The position numbers were made by a program, and so were the translations under genes. The notes under the pieces were generated by a model. The model ran no database searches, was not told the DNA's origin, and saw nothing but the letters and a program-made list of their open reading frames with translations. DNA of 64,000 bases. Origin: Vitis vinifera. Its lineage: Eukaryota > Streptophyta > Magnoliopsida > Vitales > Vitaceae. This document shows positions 1-11,524 of this stretch, piece after piece. Position 1 is the stretch's first letter, and each line of letters begins with the position of its first letter. Location: positions 4,908,501-4,972,500 of the forward strand of contig NC_081815.1 of the NCBI RefSeq assembly GCF_030704535.1, read 5' to 3'.

Positions 1-255
1 GCACAAATCAATATTTTATCATTTTAATAACAATGATATTTTTATTTATTTTTGCATTTTTTCTTTTATTAAAATGTTGTACATTATGGCATTTTTCCAA
101 AATCTTGAACACTACTAGTCAAAATTGAAGAGGACTTGTATTGTAAACAGAGCTTATGGTATTAGTTGAATGGGAGAGTAATTATATTTTTCTTGAAAGA
201 CAAAGTCATGGTATATAAATTTCAACAACGTAGAAAAATGAGTAAATGCTAGAAT

Positions 256-1339
256 TTAGTGCAGGAAAGCTACGGCAATAGATAACAAAGCGATAGCTCC
301 GGCGACGATCCGGGACGGGGCTGAACTGGATGGGGGAGGAGCTGTGGGTCCACCTGCACTGGGAGAAGCGCCGACGGAGCTGGATGGTGGAGTGGCTGCG
401 CCTGACGGAGATGGGGTGGTGCTTTTGGCGATGACGTTAATGGCTAGCTTTTGACCTAAGCCGCAGTGGAGCTCGTAGGTGGAAGAGAAGTAGTGCATGC
501 CGGTGGTGGTGAGAGTGATTGTCGTTGGACTGGTGGCATAGACGGTGATGGTGCTGCTGGTGTTGCAGGAGTCGTAAGCCTCCTTTGTCACCACCGCTAC
601 GTCCTGTGTTCCGTTGATGAAGTTGAAAACTGCACCAAAACGGAGAAAGAAAAACCATGAGAAAGAGAGAGAAAAGGAGAGGGAGAAGAGGTGTTATTTC
701 TGGTTTCTTACCGAGACTGTCGCCGACGATGAAGATCTTGTTGTAAGCCCAAGTAGAGTAGGCAACTTCACCAAGAGGAGGGACGACCCAACCCAATATG
801 TCTCCTACAGTGTAGGTCACCGGCGAGCGTGGAGAAGGAGGAGGACTGGGCCCTGCAGAAGAATCAATCACCTTAATGGCTAGCTTTTGTCCCAATGGGC
901 AGTGCCTGTCCATAGTGCCAATGAAATAGTAATCCCCCACCGTGTCCAAAGTAAAGTTGGCCGGACCAGTTGTTTTGAGGGAGATTGGGTTGGTGGAGTT
1001 GCAGGAATCGAAACCTTCCTTGCTAACTCTAGCTACATCTTGTTCTCCAGTAGTGAAATTGAACACTGAATTCAAAAACCAGAGTATCACATAAGCCCCC
1101 AAAAAAATCAAACACCCATATAGAATTTATTAGCTTTCAATCAAAGTGTTACCCAATATGTCGCCAACCACAAAAGTCTGGGTATCAGCCCAGGTGGCGT
1201 AGGCGATGGGGCCGCCGGGAGGCACCAGCCACCCCAAGCTATCACCAACAACATGAGTAGTCTGTGCCACCACCACTGCAGTGTGTAAGAGTGCAGCCAG
1301 TGCCACCACCACAAGGGCTGCTCTGATCTTTGTAGTCAT
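256..1339 (-). CDS. Double-domain phytocyanin-like protein (stellacyanin/early-nodulin-like), GPI-anchored
   Basis: Three exons: 1339-1153, 1065-712 and 629-256. Both introns are GT/AG and phase 1, giving 304 residues. A signal peptide (about 1-26) is followed by phytocyanin domain 1 (about 27-130), a short Ser/Pro linker, domain 2 (about 144-248), a Pro/Ser/Ala-rich tail and a hydrophobic C-terminus typical of a GPI signal. Both introns interrupt the same place in each domain (Asp-X-Leu/Val-Phe-Asn-Phe), so the gene looks like an internal duplication of a two-exon gene. Known phytocyanins bind copper by His, Cys, His and Met/Gln. Here the first His is Gln (Q71, Q189) and the Cys is Gly112 or Ser230. 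The second His (H117, H235) and axial Gln (Q122, Q240) remain, as do the disulfide cysteines (C84/C118, C202/C236). It probably does not form a blue copper centre. A role at the cell surface or wall is inferred from family and anchor. The homologous single-domain gene lies 10 kb away on the same strand. Confidence 0.88.
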
Positions 1340-1421
1340 ATCTTTGTATTATTCTGGGGTTTTGTATTTATTTGTATTGAAATTTGAAACAGAGGAGTGA
1401 AAGAGGAGTTGGCTTCTGTCC

Positions 1422-1429
1422 CTTTTATA
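1422..1429 (-). promoter_or_regulatory. Probable TATA box of the double phytocyanin gene
   Basis: TATAAAAG on the minus strand, about 85 bases upstream of the ATG. The sequence and distance fit a plant core promoter with a 5' UTR of about 50 bases. No transcript start is visible from sequence alone. Confidence 0.6.
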
Positions 1430-2123
1430 GAGCTAGAAAAATGGGGGAAGAATATGTATCTTGGGTGGCCCTGCTCTGTTCTACAGAATTTCCTACTATA
1501 CTTCAGCTTCAATTTCCAGTATGGACGGCCAGAAATTGCATCCGTCTCAAGAGTCTTGAGTATTTTTGGACTTCAGGGAAAGTTCTATTTGCGTGTGGAA
1601 CCCCCACATTATCTCATATTTTATTAGAACTTCTCGAAGGTCTTCTTTACATCAAAATATTTTACTCCCAATAAATTGGTCTATTTTTACTCCCAATTAT
1701 ATATCAACTGGGTGTAAGCTTCACTGATTCTTCTGTCACGAGAAAATACGAGACATATTGACTTTAATACAACTGATGGCCATGGCCTATCTCCAATGGG
1801 GACTCTCCCTTTATTTCCACCAAAACCCTAAACCTTATGGTACAAAGAGCCGTGTGTCATTAAAATAAAGTGATTTTCCATAAAAAAAATTGATGGAAAA
1901 TAAAATGGGTTTCTATAAAAAAAAAAATATTAAAGGGGTATGATTACCAAGCCAAAGTTTGAAAAACAAAAAAACAAACAAATTAAAATCTGTAAATTCA
2001 ATGAAGATTGACTTGAATTTGTATTATTAGCCCATTTTCTTATACTATAATCTTTGTATTTAATTAATCAAGAGGTGTTAGTGGTGGAGTAGGTGAGTCA
2101 CACCTAAAAATAAAATAAAATTA

Positions 2124-2467
2124 AGGGTTTGTTTGATAACTATTTTCAATAATAGTTTTTTGTTTTTTAAAATAAAAAATCATAAAAATACGTTTAATAC
2201 TTAAAAACTATTTTCTACTTGTTTTTTGTTGTTTTAACTTGTTTTTTTTTAAAGATTGTTTAAAAAAATAATTATACAAACATATAAAATAATTAAAAAT
2301 AAAATATTAGATATAAAAATTATTTATAAAACATATTTAAAGATATTCAAAACAAATTAACAACATTTTAAGTTTTTTAAATGACTTTGTTTTACAAAAC
2401 ATCAAATAATAGTTTTAAAAAACTGTTCTAAAAAACTATTTTCGAAAACAGTTATCGAGCCAGTCCT
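2124..2467. mobile_element. MITE-like element with imperfect terminal inverted repeats
   Basis: The left end reads GGGTTTGTTTGATAACTATT and the right end, reverse complemented, carries GCTCGATAACTGTTTTCG. The arms match imperfectly for about 40 bases. The interior is AT-rich and non-coding. The size and the GTTTGNTAACTNTTTT type of terminus fit hAT-like MITEs common in dicots. Target duplications were not resolved. Confidence 0.55.
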
Positions 2468-2820
2468 AAAATATTAGGAGGAATTAATTTTAATTGAAGC
2501 TTGGTAGTGACACAAATGGGCCTGCAATTAAGGTGAGCAAGAATAACTCAAAATAAAACAAAGAAAATGAACATTTAAGTCAGGCAAGTAGGGTGCTCAA
2601 AAATCAAGGAATCCGGCTACCTTGGAAAATCAGAACATTTGAATGATTCTTAGGTAGGTGTTAAACCATTTTCGTGTGATTAAACATTTTTGCAAGAAAC
2701 CTCAAATTTCTAAGTCGATAATTTGAAATCATGTGAAAAGCGGCACTGAAAGTCTGAAAGGGAATATGACGCTTACTTTTGATGTTGGAAATTGGCTTGT
2801 TATTATCCGGGCCGTGCACG

Positions 2821-2933
2821 ACATCTTCTTCCACAATCTGTTATTTTCCTTCTCCTATCGACATCTTATTCCACAATATGTTATTTTCCTTCCCCTGTCG
2901 ACATCTTATTCCACAATGTGTTACTTTGACTCC
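2821..2933. repeat. 40 bp tandem repeat, nearly three copies
   Basis: Units begin ACATCTTNTTCCACAA at 2821, 2861 and 2901. The first two are full 40 bp units with a few substitutions and the third is partial. No coding role is supported. Confidence 0.8.
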
Positions 2934-3109
2934 TAAAGATAAGGGGCCGTGTGTTTTAACTCTTAGGTTAATCTATTTATTAAATTTCATCTTCATGTTT
3001 GAGTTGAAGTCTTTTTGACGCATTCAATTTATTATTTTATGTTGAAACTATTACTTCTTTGCTAATTTGCATCACTATTTAAGGGTTTTACTTTAAATAT
3101 ATATATTTT

Positions 3110-4010
3110 ATTTTAAATATAGTATATTGGAAAATAATTTCAATTTTATGAAAACTTTGTGCCATACTAGATTTTCACATGGAGAAATTATAAAGGGTGT
3201 CTCTTGAAATTATGAAAGATATTTTTTGAGAGATACTTTTACTATAAATTTAATTTTGTAGAATTATAGAAAATATCTTTTGAATAAATATGTTTAGTAT
3301 AATTTTTTTATTTATTGTGTGATGGATATAAAAATTGTGGAATATGTCTTTTCAAGAGACACCTTTAATATAATTTATTCATTTATTTATTTATTGTATG
3401 GTTGATATGAAAATTATGAAAAATGTTTATTCAAGAAAAACCTTTAGTTTAAATTTAATTTTGTGGAATATAGAGAATGTCTCTTAAAAAAATACCTTTA
3501 GTATAATTTTTTTTTTTCACCATGTGATTGATATAAAAATTGAGGAAGATGTTTATTCAAAAGACACTTTTAATATAAATGCGATTTTGTAGAATTGTAA
3601 AATATGTCTCTTAGTATAAATTCAATTTTTTTTCTTCACTATACAACTGATATGAAAATTGTGGAATATGTCTCTTCAAGTCACACTTTTAGTATAAATT
3701 TAATTTTTTAATATGTATGACTGATAAAAAAATTATGAAGAAGAGATACTTTTAGTATTAATTCAATTTTTTAATATGTATGATTGATAAAAAAGTTATG
3801 GAAAAATGTTTCTTCGAGAGACATCTTTAGAATAAATTCAATTTTATGAAATTATAAAAAGTATTTCTTGAGGGGACACCTTTAATAAAAATTCAATTTT
3901 TTAACATGTTTCATTAATATGAAAATTATGGAAAGTCTCTCTTGAAGACACTTTCCGAGGTGACAAAAAATACCATAAATTTGTCAATAGTTTTGTAACT
4001 ACCACTTTTT
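3110..4010 (+). repeat. AT-rich palindrome-punctuated repeat element, copy 1 (units all in one direction)
   Basis: A degenerate array of alternating units, one carrying AATTTAATTTTGTGAAATT and one carrying GACTGATATGAAAATTGTGG. They are separated by versions of the near-palindrome TGTCTCTTCAAGAGACA. All units run the same way. The ends match the ends of the foldback element at 24.9-26.0 kb, for example the left sequence around 3112-3165 and the inverted right sequence around 3955-4010. It has no ORF. It could be a half-element derived from a foldback by recombination or deletion. Confidence 0.7.
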
Positions 4011-5296
4011 AAGAATTTTTTTTCTCAAACTAGCAATAGAAATTTAAAAAAAAAAAAAAAATCCAAATGGTCTCAAATTTTCTTTTTGAAAATAATTTTT
4101 AATTGTTTTTAAATTTTAATATATATTTTTTCTAAATCTTAATTAATTTAATAATTTTAATTTTAATTATAATGAGTTTATAAAATAGAAGATAAATTAA
4201 AATTTTAATTTTACATTTGTTTACAATTTTATTTATTTTTAATTATAAAAAATAATTTTTAAAACATATAACATTTTACTTTAACTAGTTTAATTATTTA
4301 ACCTTTTTAATTATATATAAGATATTTATAATTAAAAATGAATTCTTTTTTAAAATATATAAAATTTAAAACTTTATATGGGTTAAATAGATTAGGTCAT
4401 TTCGTATACAGTATGGGCATACAAAAACTATTTGACTGAACTGACTGATCAAAGTTTAAATATTTATACACAACTATATATTATACAATATCAAGTTGTT
4501 ACATTATTAATTTGGTGCATATTTTCCTTATCCGGTTGGACTCCAAATTATACCTACTTTGTTTTTTTCCATGATTATATAATATCTATTGGTACACACT
4601 TACATTGACACGAATGTTAATTGTTATTGTTTTCTAAAATCATTATTAAACAGACTCTTAATATGACTGACATTTGGACCAATATTTCTAAAATCAATTG
4701 TTCAACTAGTGGACCAATCGGTTAACCAATTTCTCAACTAGTACTAGATATTACCACTTTCCCAATTTTGAGGCTTTCCTTCCGGTGTGACTAGTTGACT
4801 ATTTGGAGCCTAAATATATGCTCCAAAGGCATAAAAATTACATGATTATATGATACTTAAGACTCAAAATATCCAACTTAATTTAGTAATACTAGTACCC
4901 TAGCCATGAATATATGTCTATTTTGAGTTTAATTGTAGGATAAAGGGATAAAGAAAATGCAAACAAATAAATTAAGATTCATAAACCAAGGTAGAGGAAT
5001 GAGTCAAATAATCAAGAGAGAGACTTAAAGCTCATAAAAGATGAGATGAATCCAAGCCAAGGCATAAGGATTATGGTATGAGCCTAAAAAATAAGTAATG
5101 AAGACCATGGATAAACATGAGAGAGTATACGATCACGTTAGAGAGATTTGGAACAATAATCAAGCTCTAGGAAGCAAGGTGGCTCAAGCTAAAATAATAG
5201 TCAAGAGTTGGAATTAAATTCTAGGTGTCAGCTCCCATGATATTTTGGTGATTTTTGGTATATATGGTTTCAAAGATTAAGAAGTCAAAACCTAAT
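4011..5296. other. AT-rich intergenic DNA, no gene seen
   Basis: Poly-A/T tracts and strongly AT-rich sequence up to about 4400, then less extreme intergenic sequence. I see no coding region, RNA gene or bounded mobile element. Confidence 0.6.
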
Positions 5297-7260
5297 TGTG
5301 GACCCCGTATTTTGCACGATGTGTTCCAACTTGATGGCGAACTTGCTTTTTATTTGAAAAATGATTTATTTATTAAGAAAATGACTTGGAGTTGCCACTT
5401 ATTTTTATTTTATTTTTAAAGGGTAAACAAAATAAGAAAGAAAACCCTAAGTGTGACTCCTTATTTGGAAAAGATGGTCTGCGAAAAACCAAATCGGGGC
5501 TCAAGGGTCATGTTACTTATTGAGAAGGTACGATAAAAACCGTAGCACCCCTCTAAGTCCCTAAAAACGGGTCTCTACTAATAAAATGAAGCACGTGTGA
5601 CAATTAGTTGATTAAACGTGGATATCAAAATATGATCATACACTGGGAGCCAAAACAAAGCGTAGAGAATGGTCAGAGTGAGAACGGATGTGTACCTTGG
5701 CAGCAAGCGAACAATGCGCTATCATGAAATGAGGTTAGTGCATAAGAATGAACGTAAAATATATCACATGCACTACCAAACAGAATATGAAATCACTTAT
5801 GGCACACATGACATTTCACTCAAGTTCATTTTTATTTTGAGTAAAACTTCTTTGATGTTGGGCCTCCTACCAAAGCCCAATTTATCTTGCATGAGTTGGT
5901 CTGACAAATTTCATTATTTCGGAATTATGAAGAATTCTTTCTTACTTATGTAGAATCAAGAGAAACAGAAGGTTATTTGGAAACCAGAGTGAAATTAAAA
6001 CTCTTTGAGAGAAAACTGGATTGTTGAAATCTATTTAAAAATTAGAGTCTCGAAAATTATTTGAAAATTGAAGTCTTAGGAATTAAATTTAAGAATTGGA
6101 ATTTTGAAAATTAAATTTGAAAGAAATTAAAAATTTTAAAATTGTTTGAGAATTAAAGTTTTGAAAATTAAACTAAGGAATTGGAACTTTGGAAATTAAA
6201 CTTGAGAGAAATTAGCAAATTATTTGAGAATTAGAGTTTTGAAAATTAAACTTAAGAATTGGAATTTTGGAGATTAAATTTGAAAAAATTTAAAATTCTG
6301 AAAATTATTTGAGAAGTAGAAACTATGAAAATTAAATTATAAAAATTGGAATCTTAGAAATTATTTGAATGTGGAATTTTTAAAAATAAATAAATAAAAT
6401 GATAATAATAATAAATAAATAATTGTGAGAATTGGAATTTTGAAATTGGAAATTAAGTTCGGAATCTGGAAAATTGGAATTTCAGAAATTGAGAACTAAA
6501 TTTAGAAATCGGAATTTTGAAGAATTATCTAAAGATGGAATTTTTAAAAATAAATAAATAAATAAAATAATAATAATAACGAAAATAATAATGATTAAAT
6601 AAATAAATATGAAAATTAGAATTTTGGAAATTGGAAATTAAATTTGGAGATATGAATTTTGAAAAATTGTTTAATGATAGAATTTTTAAAATAAATAAAT
6701 AAATAGAATAATAATAATAACGAAAATAATAATTAAATTTTGAAGACTAGAATCTTGGAAAATTATTTTGAGAATGGAATTTCGAAAAATTAAATTTCAA
6801 AAATTGGAATCTTAAAAAAATATTTTGAGAATGGAACTTCGGAAAATTAAATTTCGAAAACTGGAATCTTAAAAAAAAAAATTTGAGAATGGAATTTTAG
6901 AAAATCAAATTTTGAATATAGAATTTTAAAAAATTAAATTAGGAAATTGAAATATTTGAAAATGACATTTTAAAATTAAAAAAAAATTAAATTTGGAAAC
7001 GTGTGAGCTTAAAGGGTCCAAAAAGGAATATGGGCATGTATGCCCAAAGATGGCCCACCAAAAGTCTTCCATTGATTTTATTGCCATGTAATGATTCCTA
7101 GACATGAAGTAGCTTACATGCCTTGTAACTTCAACCCAGCTCTAACTAGCCTTCTCAAAGCATTTTGCTACTAATTCAACTTTCCTTTCTTTTCACAGCT
7201 CCTCGAATTAATGGTATGTTATCCAACAGATCAGAGCAACCCTAGGTGGAAGTGCACCAC
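5297..7260 (+). mobile_element. Probable LTR-retroelement remnant (LTR or non-autonomous element)
   Basis: It begins TGTGGACCCCGTATTTTGC, an LTR-like start. A conserved-looking block follows (about 5385-5590) that includes GGAGTTGCCACTTATTTTT and GTAGCACCCCTCTAAGTCCC, sequences I recognise as a recurrent plant LTR-type repeat. The middle is a long GA/AT-rich degenerate array. The 3' boundary is uncertain; no paired LTR, primer-binding site or coding domain was found. Confidence 0.4.
5990..6990. repeat. Degenerate purine-rich tandem array
   Basis: Motifs such as TTGGAATTTTGAAAATTAAA and TTGAGAAT recur dozens of times with irregular spacing. The array is interrupted by three runs of AATAAATAAATAA with ATAATAATAA. 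The plus strand is strongly purine-rich. It seems to be internal to the retroelement remnant around it. Confidence 0.7.
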
Positions 7261-9299
7261 TTGATGCACACCATGGACAGTCAACAGGAACAGAGGAAAA
7301 TCACAGCAAAAATAACAACCATAGAAACAAGACATAAACATAAATCACCGGGTCAACAAGTGAAGCTTCACTTCATGAGTTACCAATGAACTTGAGAGCT
7401 GATGTATAGAAATCTCAAAATGGGGTCCAAAATAGGAATGTAAATAATACCTCTAAATGCTGGAAATCTGGTATAAAACAGAGACAAAGAAACCAGAACC
7501 TAACCTAAACAGTGGAAGCATAAAAACAATCTCAGGCTCAACAATAACATGATGGTTTCTGATATTCAGATTCAGTCAACAAAATAATATGTAGAAACCA
7601 AAAGGAAACAATATGAAGATAGGAGAACATGAAGCTTTAGTAATTGTACCCGGGCAACTCCCATCAAGCATTGCTTTGCCTGGTTTCCAGCTCTTAATCT
7701 CATCTCCAAAATGATCCCCACTCATTTTTCCCCTCAAACTCCCTCTTGTTTCTCAATTTTAGCTGGGTGTTTTTTTTTTTTTTTTTTTTTGAGGCTCTCT
7801 CCTTCTCTCTAGATATCACCTCAATCTTCCCTTATCAGCTCCCACCCGTTCCACTACTCCTGCCATCACCTTCTGAAGCTCCAACCACCGCCATGGCAAT
7901 GGTCACATCCTCCCCCACACGTCCCATGCTGCTTGTTTATCTCCAAAGTCAGCCCCCACTCTAAACGAGATTTCCAGCTTTCCGCAGGTGGTCCCAAAAA
8001 CAAAAGAAAAGCCATTGGTTTTTGAAGGGATCTATACTAACACTTATAATGGTGTGTAAATTTGAGTTGAAATGAGAGAGATATGATCATTAGAAGTAAG
8101 TCATAAAAGGGTAGAAATCCAACTCAAAATTTACAAGACTATTTCAAACTTATCCTTGTCAATTTAAGACTCAATATTTTGGCTCTCCAAAAGCACTTAC
8201 CAATTCAAAATAGATCTCAAACGCACTATGGATCTCAAATTTAGGGTTTGCTTTTGCTTTAAGCTTCATTTCAATTCAAAATAAATTCTAAACATTTTAG
8301 CCAATTTCAATTCACAACATTTTCATATTTTTGAACAATTTGATGTAATTTTTGAAATAATTGGCTAATTAGAAGGTGTTACATATTTTTGTTAGGATTA
8401 TGTTATCTATATTTGCTTTGTTTTAGGGTTTAGACAAAGTAGTTTATAGGGGGGAAATGTGAGGCTCTTGTTTTTAATTTTTTTTCTTAAAAAAAGTCTA
8501 GTTTTCTTTTCTTTTATTTATTTATTTTTTCATTTATTTTCTTGACAATCAAACATGGTTTGTGAAGAAATGTCCTTCATCACGTTTGTCTAATTTGATG
8601 TGATTTGAAAATGTTAACATGAAGGTAAAAAAATCCAAATGAGGAGTAACAATAGCCCAATAAGTATTGTTTGGTTTGACTATGTCTTTAGGCTTATATT
8701 GGTAGAAATAAATATTTTGTGTTAGTTTACCTTAGATAAAGTATAAAGGATTTTTACCAATGTACTAGTAATTCTTGGGAAGATCTTGATCATTGATTAA
8801 TTGAGTCTAATCTTACTATTAATGAATCTACAATATGGATGTAGGCTGTAAATGCTTAAAATTGAAAACTAAATTAATCATCATATTTAATTGGTTTACT
8901 AATTTCATTTTCCATAGTTCAAATTCCATGATGTGAATTGGTCTTAAGATTTAAATTTAATCTCAAGTAGACTTTGATCCTACATTGTCTCTCGCATTTA
9001 TAATTATATAATGGTATTTACTTAGTTTCATTTTTGTTATGCATTATATTATTACTTAAATTGTCTTTTGTATTCATAATTGCATAATTTGTGAAAGGAG
9101 ACCAATACCTAAATCACCTCCTTTTCAATTGTATACTTAGGTTGTATTAGCATCCTATTTCTATTCTAACATGATATTTTCAATTTTTTTTTTATATATT
9201 TCCTTAAAATCAGACTATCAATATTTTTGTATTTTTCAATATTTTTTTTGGTTTAAACAAGGGACTAAAAATAATATTTCGTTTTATTATCATCAAAAT
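7261..9299. other. Intergenic DNA without a supported gene
   Basis: It contains a T-run at about 7768-7790 and short ORFs with no recognisable domain. It may include more decayed retroelement sequence, but no boundaries could be set. Confidence 0.5.
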
Positions 9300-9850
9300 C
9301 AATTTTAAGAAATCTTAGACTAACATTGTGTTTCTACCTAAGAGGACTTTCAAGATCTTTTGAGAGCTTTGGATTTAGGATAGAGTAATGATAGATAGTT
9401 AATTTTTTTAAGGAGAAAAGTTTACATCTAAACTCTATTTCCTTTATTAGTCATGTAACCTTAGGATACCTTATTTTAGAAAAACCACATTTTTTTTTCA
9501 TAAGTTTTAAAAAGATGTCTAATAAAAAATAAATGGGGTGCTTAAGCATCTTAGGACACTAGAGTGTCCCTTGTTGGATGCTTGAGCCTCCATTGAGGTT
9601 TCCTCTTTTTCATGCTTAAAGTTTGATCAATCACTTACCACTGCTTTTAAGCGTATGTTACTTGCATTTTCAACTTAGATACAACTAAAATTCACTTTCA
9701 ATTTTGTCATTATTTTTTTCCCAAATTCATCTTGAAATGTACTTACCTAAACTTTTTAGTATAGAGCTTTTAACTTGTTTTTTAAACATATAAATCTTAA
9801 TGGAAGTTAAATAGTTTTACATTAGTGATTTGTGGAGCAAAATTACTAAC
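9300..9850. repeat. Diverged direct repeat, left copy
   Basis: Shares ordered blocks with 10320-10870: GACTTTCAAG, a pair of 'gagtgtccc' and 'cttgagc' motifs, TTTGATCA followed by a CTTACCACTGCTTTTAAGC-like block, then a TACTTACC/TTTACCC block and a CTTTTAACT/CTTTAACTCG block. Spacing between copies is about 1020 bp. The divergence is large, so this is an old duplication or two members of one repeat family. Confidence 0.5.
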
Positions 9851-10319
9851 CTAACTATTACATTAACAAATATGATTGTGATTTAACTCATATATAACTT
9901 TTAAAAATGTGTTATTGATTCACGAGGTTAGGGAAAAAGGTGAATAGGTAATCCAAATTTTTTAACCAAATTTTACATTTTCAAACTCAATTTTCTTAAA
10001 CTATGATTATTAATTAGCCCAATGGTATCTAAGAATATATCAAACATATCAAGAATAATAAATCACAAAATAGACAAGGAAAAACCACCTATAGTTTCAA
10101 CCAAAACCTCCACATATATAAAAACCATGGATTTATTGACTGCAAAATTGATTTGTTAAATATAAAATAAGAGTATACAAATTTACCTAGTCTAAGGACT
10201 ACCGAATCCCCATAAACTTGTGCCTAGTTCTAGCTTGTAGCAACCTATACTTATTCTTTATGTTTGCAACATGATACTTCCTCATGCTAGCTTAGGGGTT
10301 TGAATCGTCAATCTTTACC

Positions 10320-10870
10320 TTTCATACTCAAAAAGACTTTCAAGTTCACTATTGAAAGATTTTTCTTAAGAGTTTCAAACTTAGGGTAAAGTCGTGATAA
10401 ATCTTCTACTTTTTTTCAAGGATCCATGGAAAAAATGTTTCCATTTTGTTTTTATATATAAATCCTAATTTTTAGTTGTCACATGAAAAAAAACATTTTT
10501 TTAAAAGAAAAATAGATTTTTTTTTCATAACTTTCAAAATTTTTTAGGAGCAATCATGGGGTACTTGGGTGTGGTGCTCTCTAAGGTAATGCTTGAGCTC
10601 TTTAGAGAGCTTGAGTGTCCCATGTTGAAAATTTGAGCTTCTTGTGTGCATTTTTCTCCTTATGAGAACAAACTTTGTTTGATCACTCCTAGTTGCTTTC
10701 AATCATTGTTTGTTCACCTTTTTAGTTCAATTATAACTAAAATGCATTAACAACTTGTTTTATTTTAAATTCAAAGTTGAAAAATATTTACCCAAGTCTT
10801 CAATTGTAGAGTCTTTAACTCGATCATAAAGCATGTGTCTTTAAGGAAATGAAATAGTTTTGAATGAGTA
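10320..10870. repeat. Diverged direct repeat, right copy
   Basis: Partner of the block about 1 kb to its left, with the same order of short conserved motifs. No coding potential is seen in either copy. Confidence 0.5.
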
Positions 10871-11524
10871 ATGTTTGAAGCAAAATCGTCAAGCTAAACA
10901 AACACATTACCGACCTTTTTCAATTATCGCATTATTGTGACACAATTATAATTGAACCAATATAAGATCATCTTATTTGCTTGGTTGTAAATTTTAAGAA
11001 TTATTTAAGAAAGTTCTCATTATTAAATTATATTAACTGTATCATATTTCAATAAATTTTAAACTAAAAGTGTTGATTAAGTTAAACCAGCTATGATCAC
11101 ACCAAGCGGATGATTCTATATGTTTTGCAGAAATATAAAACATATCAAATGAATGACTCAATGAGGTTTTGTCCCACCAAAAGATGGTTCAGAGTAAGCC
11201 TATGACCAGATTCTCCAATACTATCGTTGCTTGAGTATGATTTTGATGCCCTGGGATGGGGGGGATGGATGGTTCAAATTGAACCTGAAAAGGCCTTTTG
11301 TAAAGTGATCTTTATTGTGATTATGTTTGAAAATGGCAACTGGGGAGTAAAAATGAAGAAGAATGATACAACTACACTGTTCTACATACTGATCTATATA
11401 TATGTAGATCAAAACCATAACAGGCATCACAAATGAATCAAGTACCATCTGGGGTATGAAGTCTGAACTACCATGAAGTATAGTGGTGGAACACAGAACG
11501 CATCTGTATGCACTAAGAATTAAA

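Noticed and set aside
7746..7964. 72-codon ORF starting with a poly-Phe run
   Set aside because: Created by a T-run and pyrimidine-rich sequence; no splice partner or domain.
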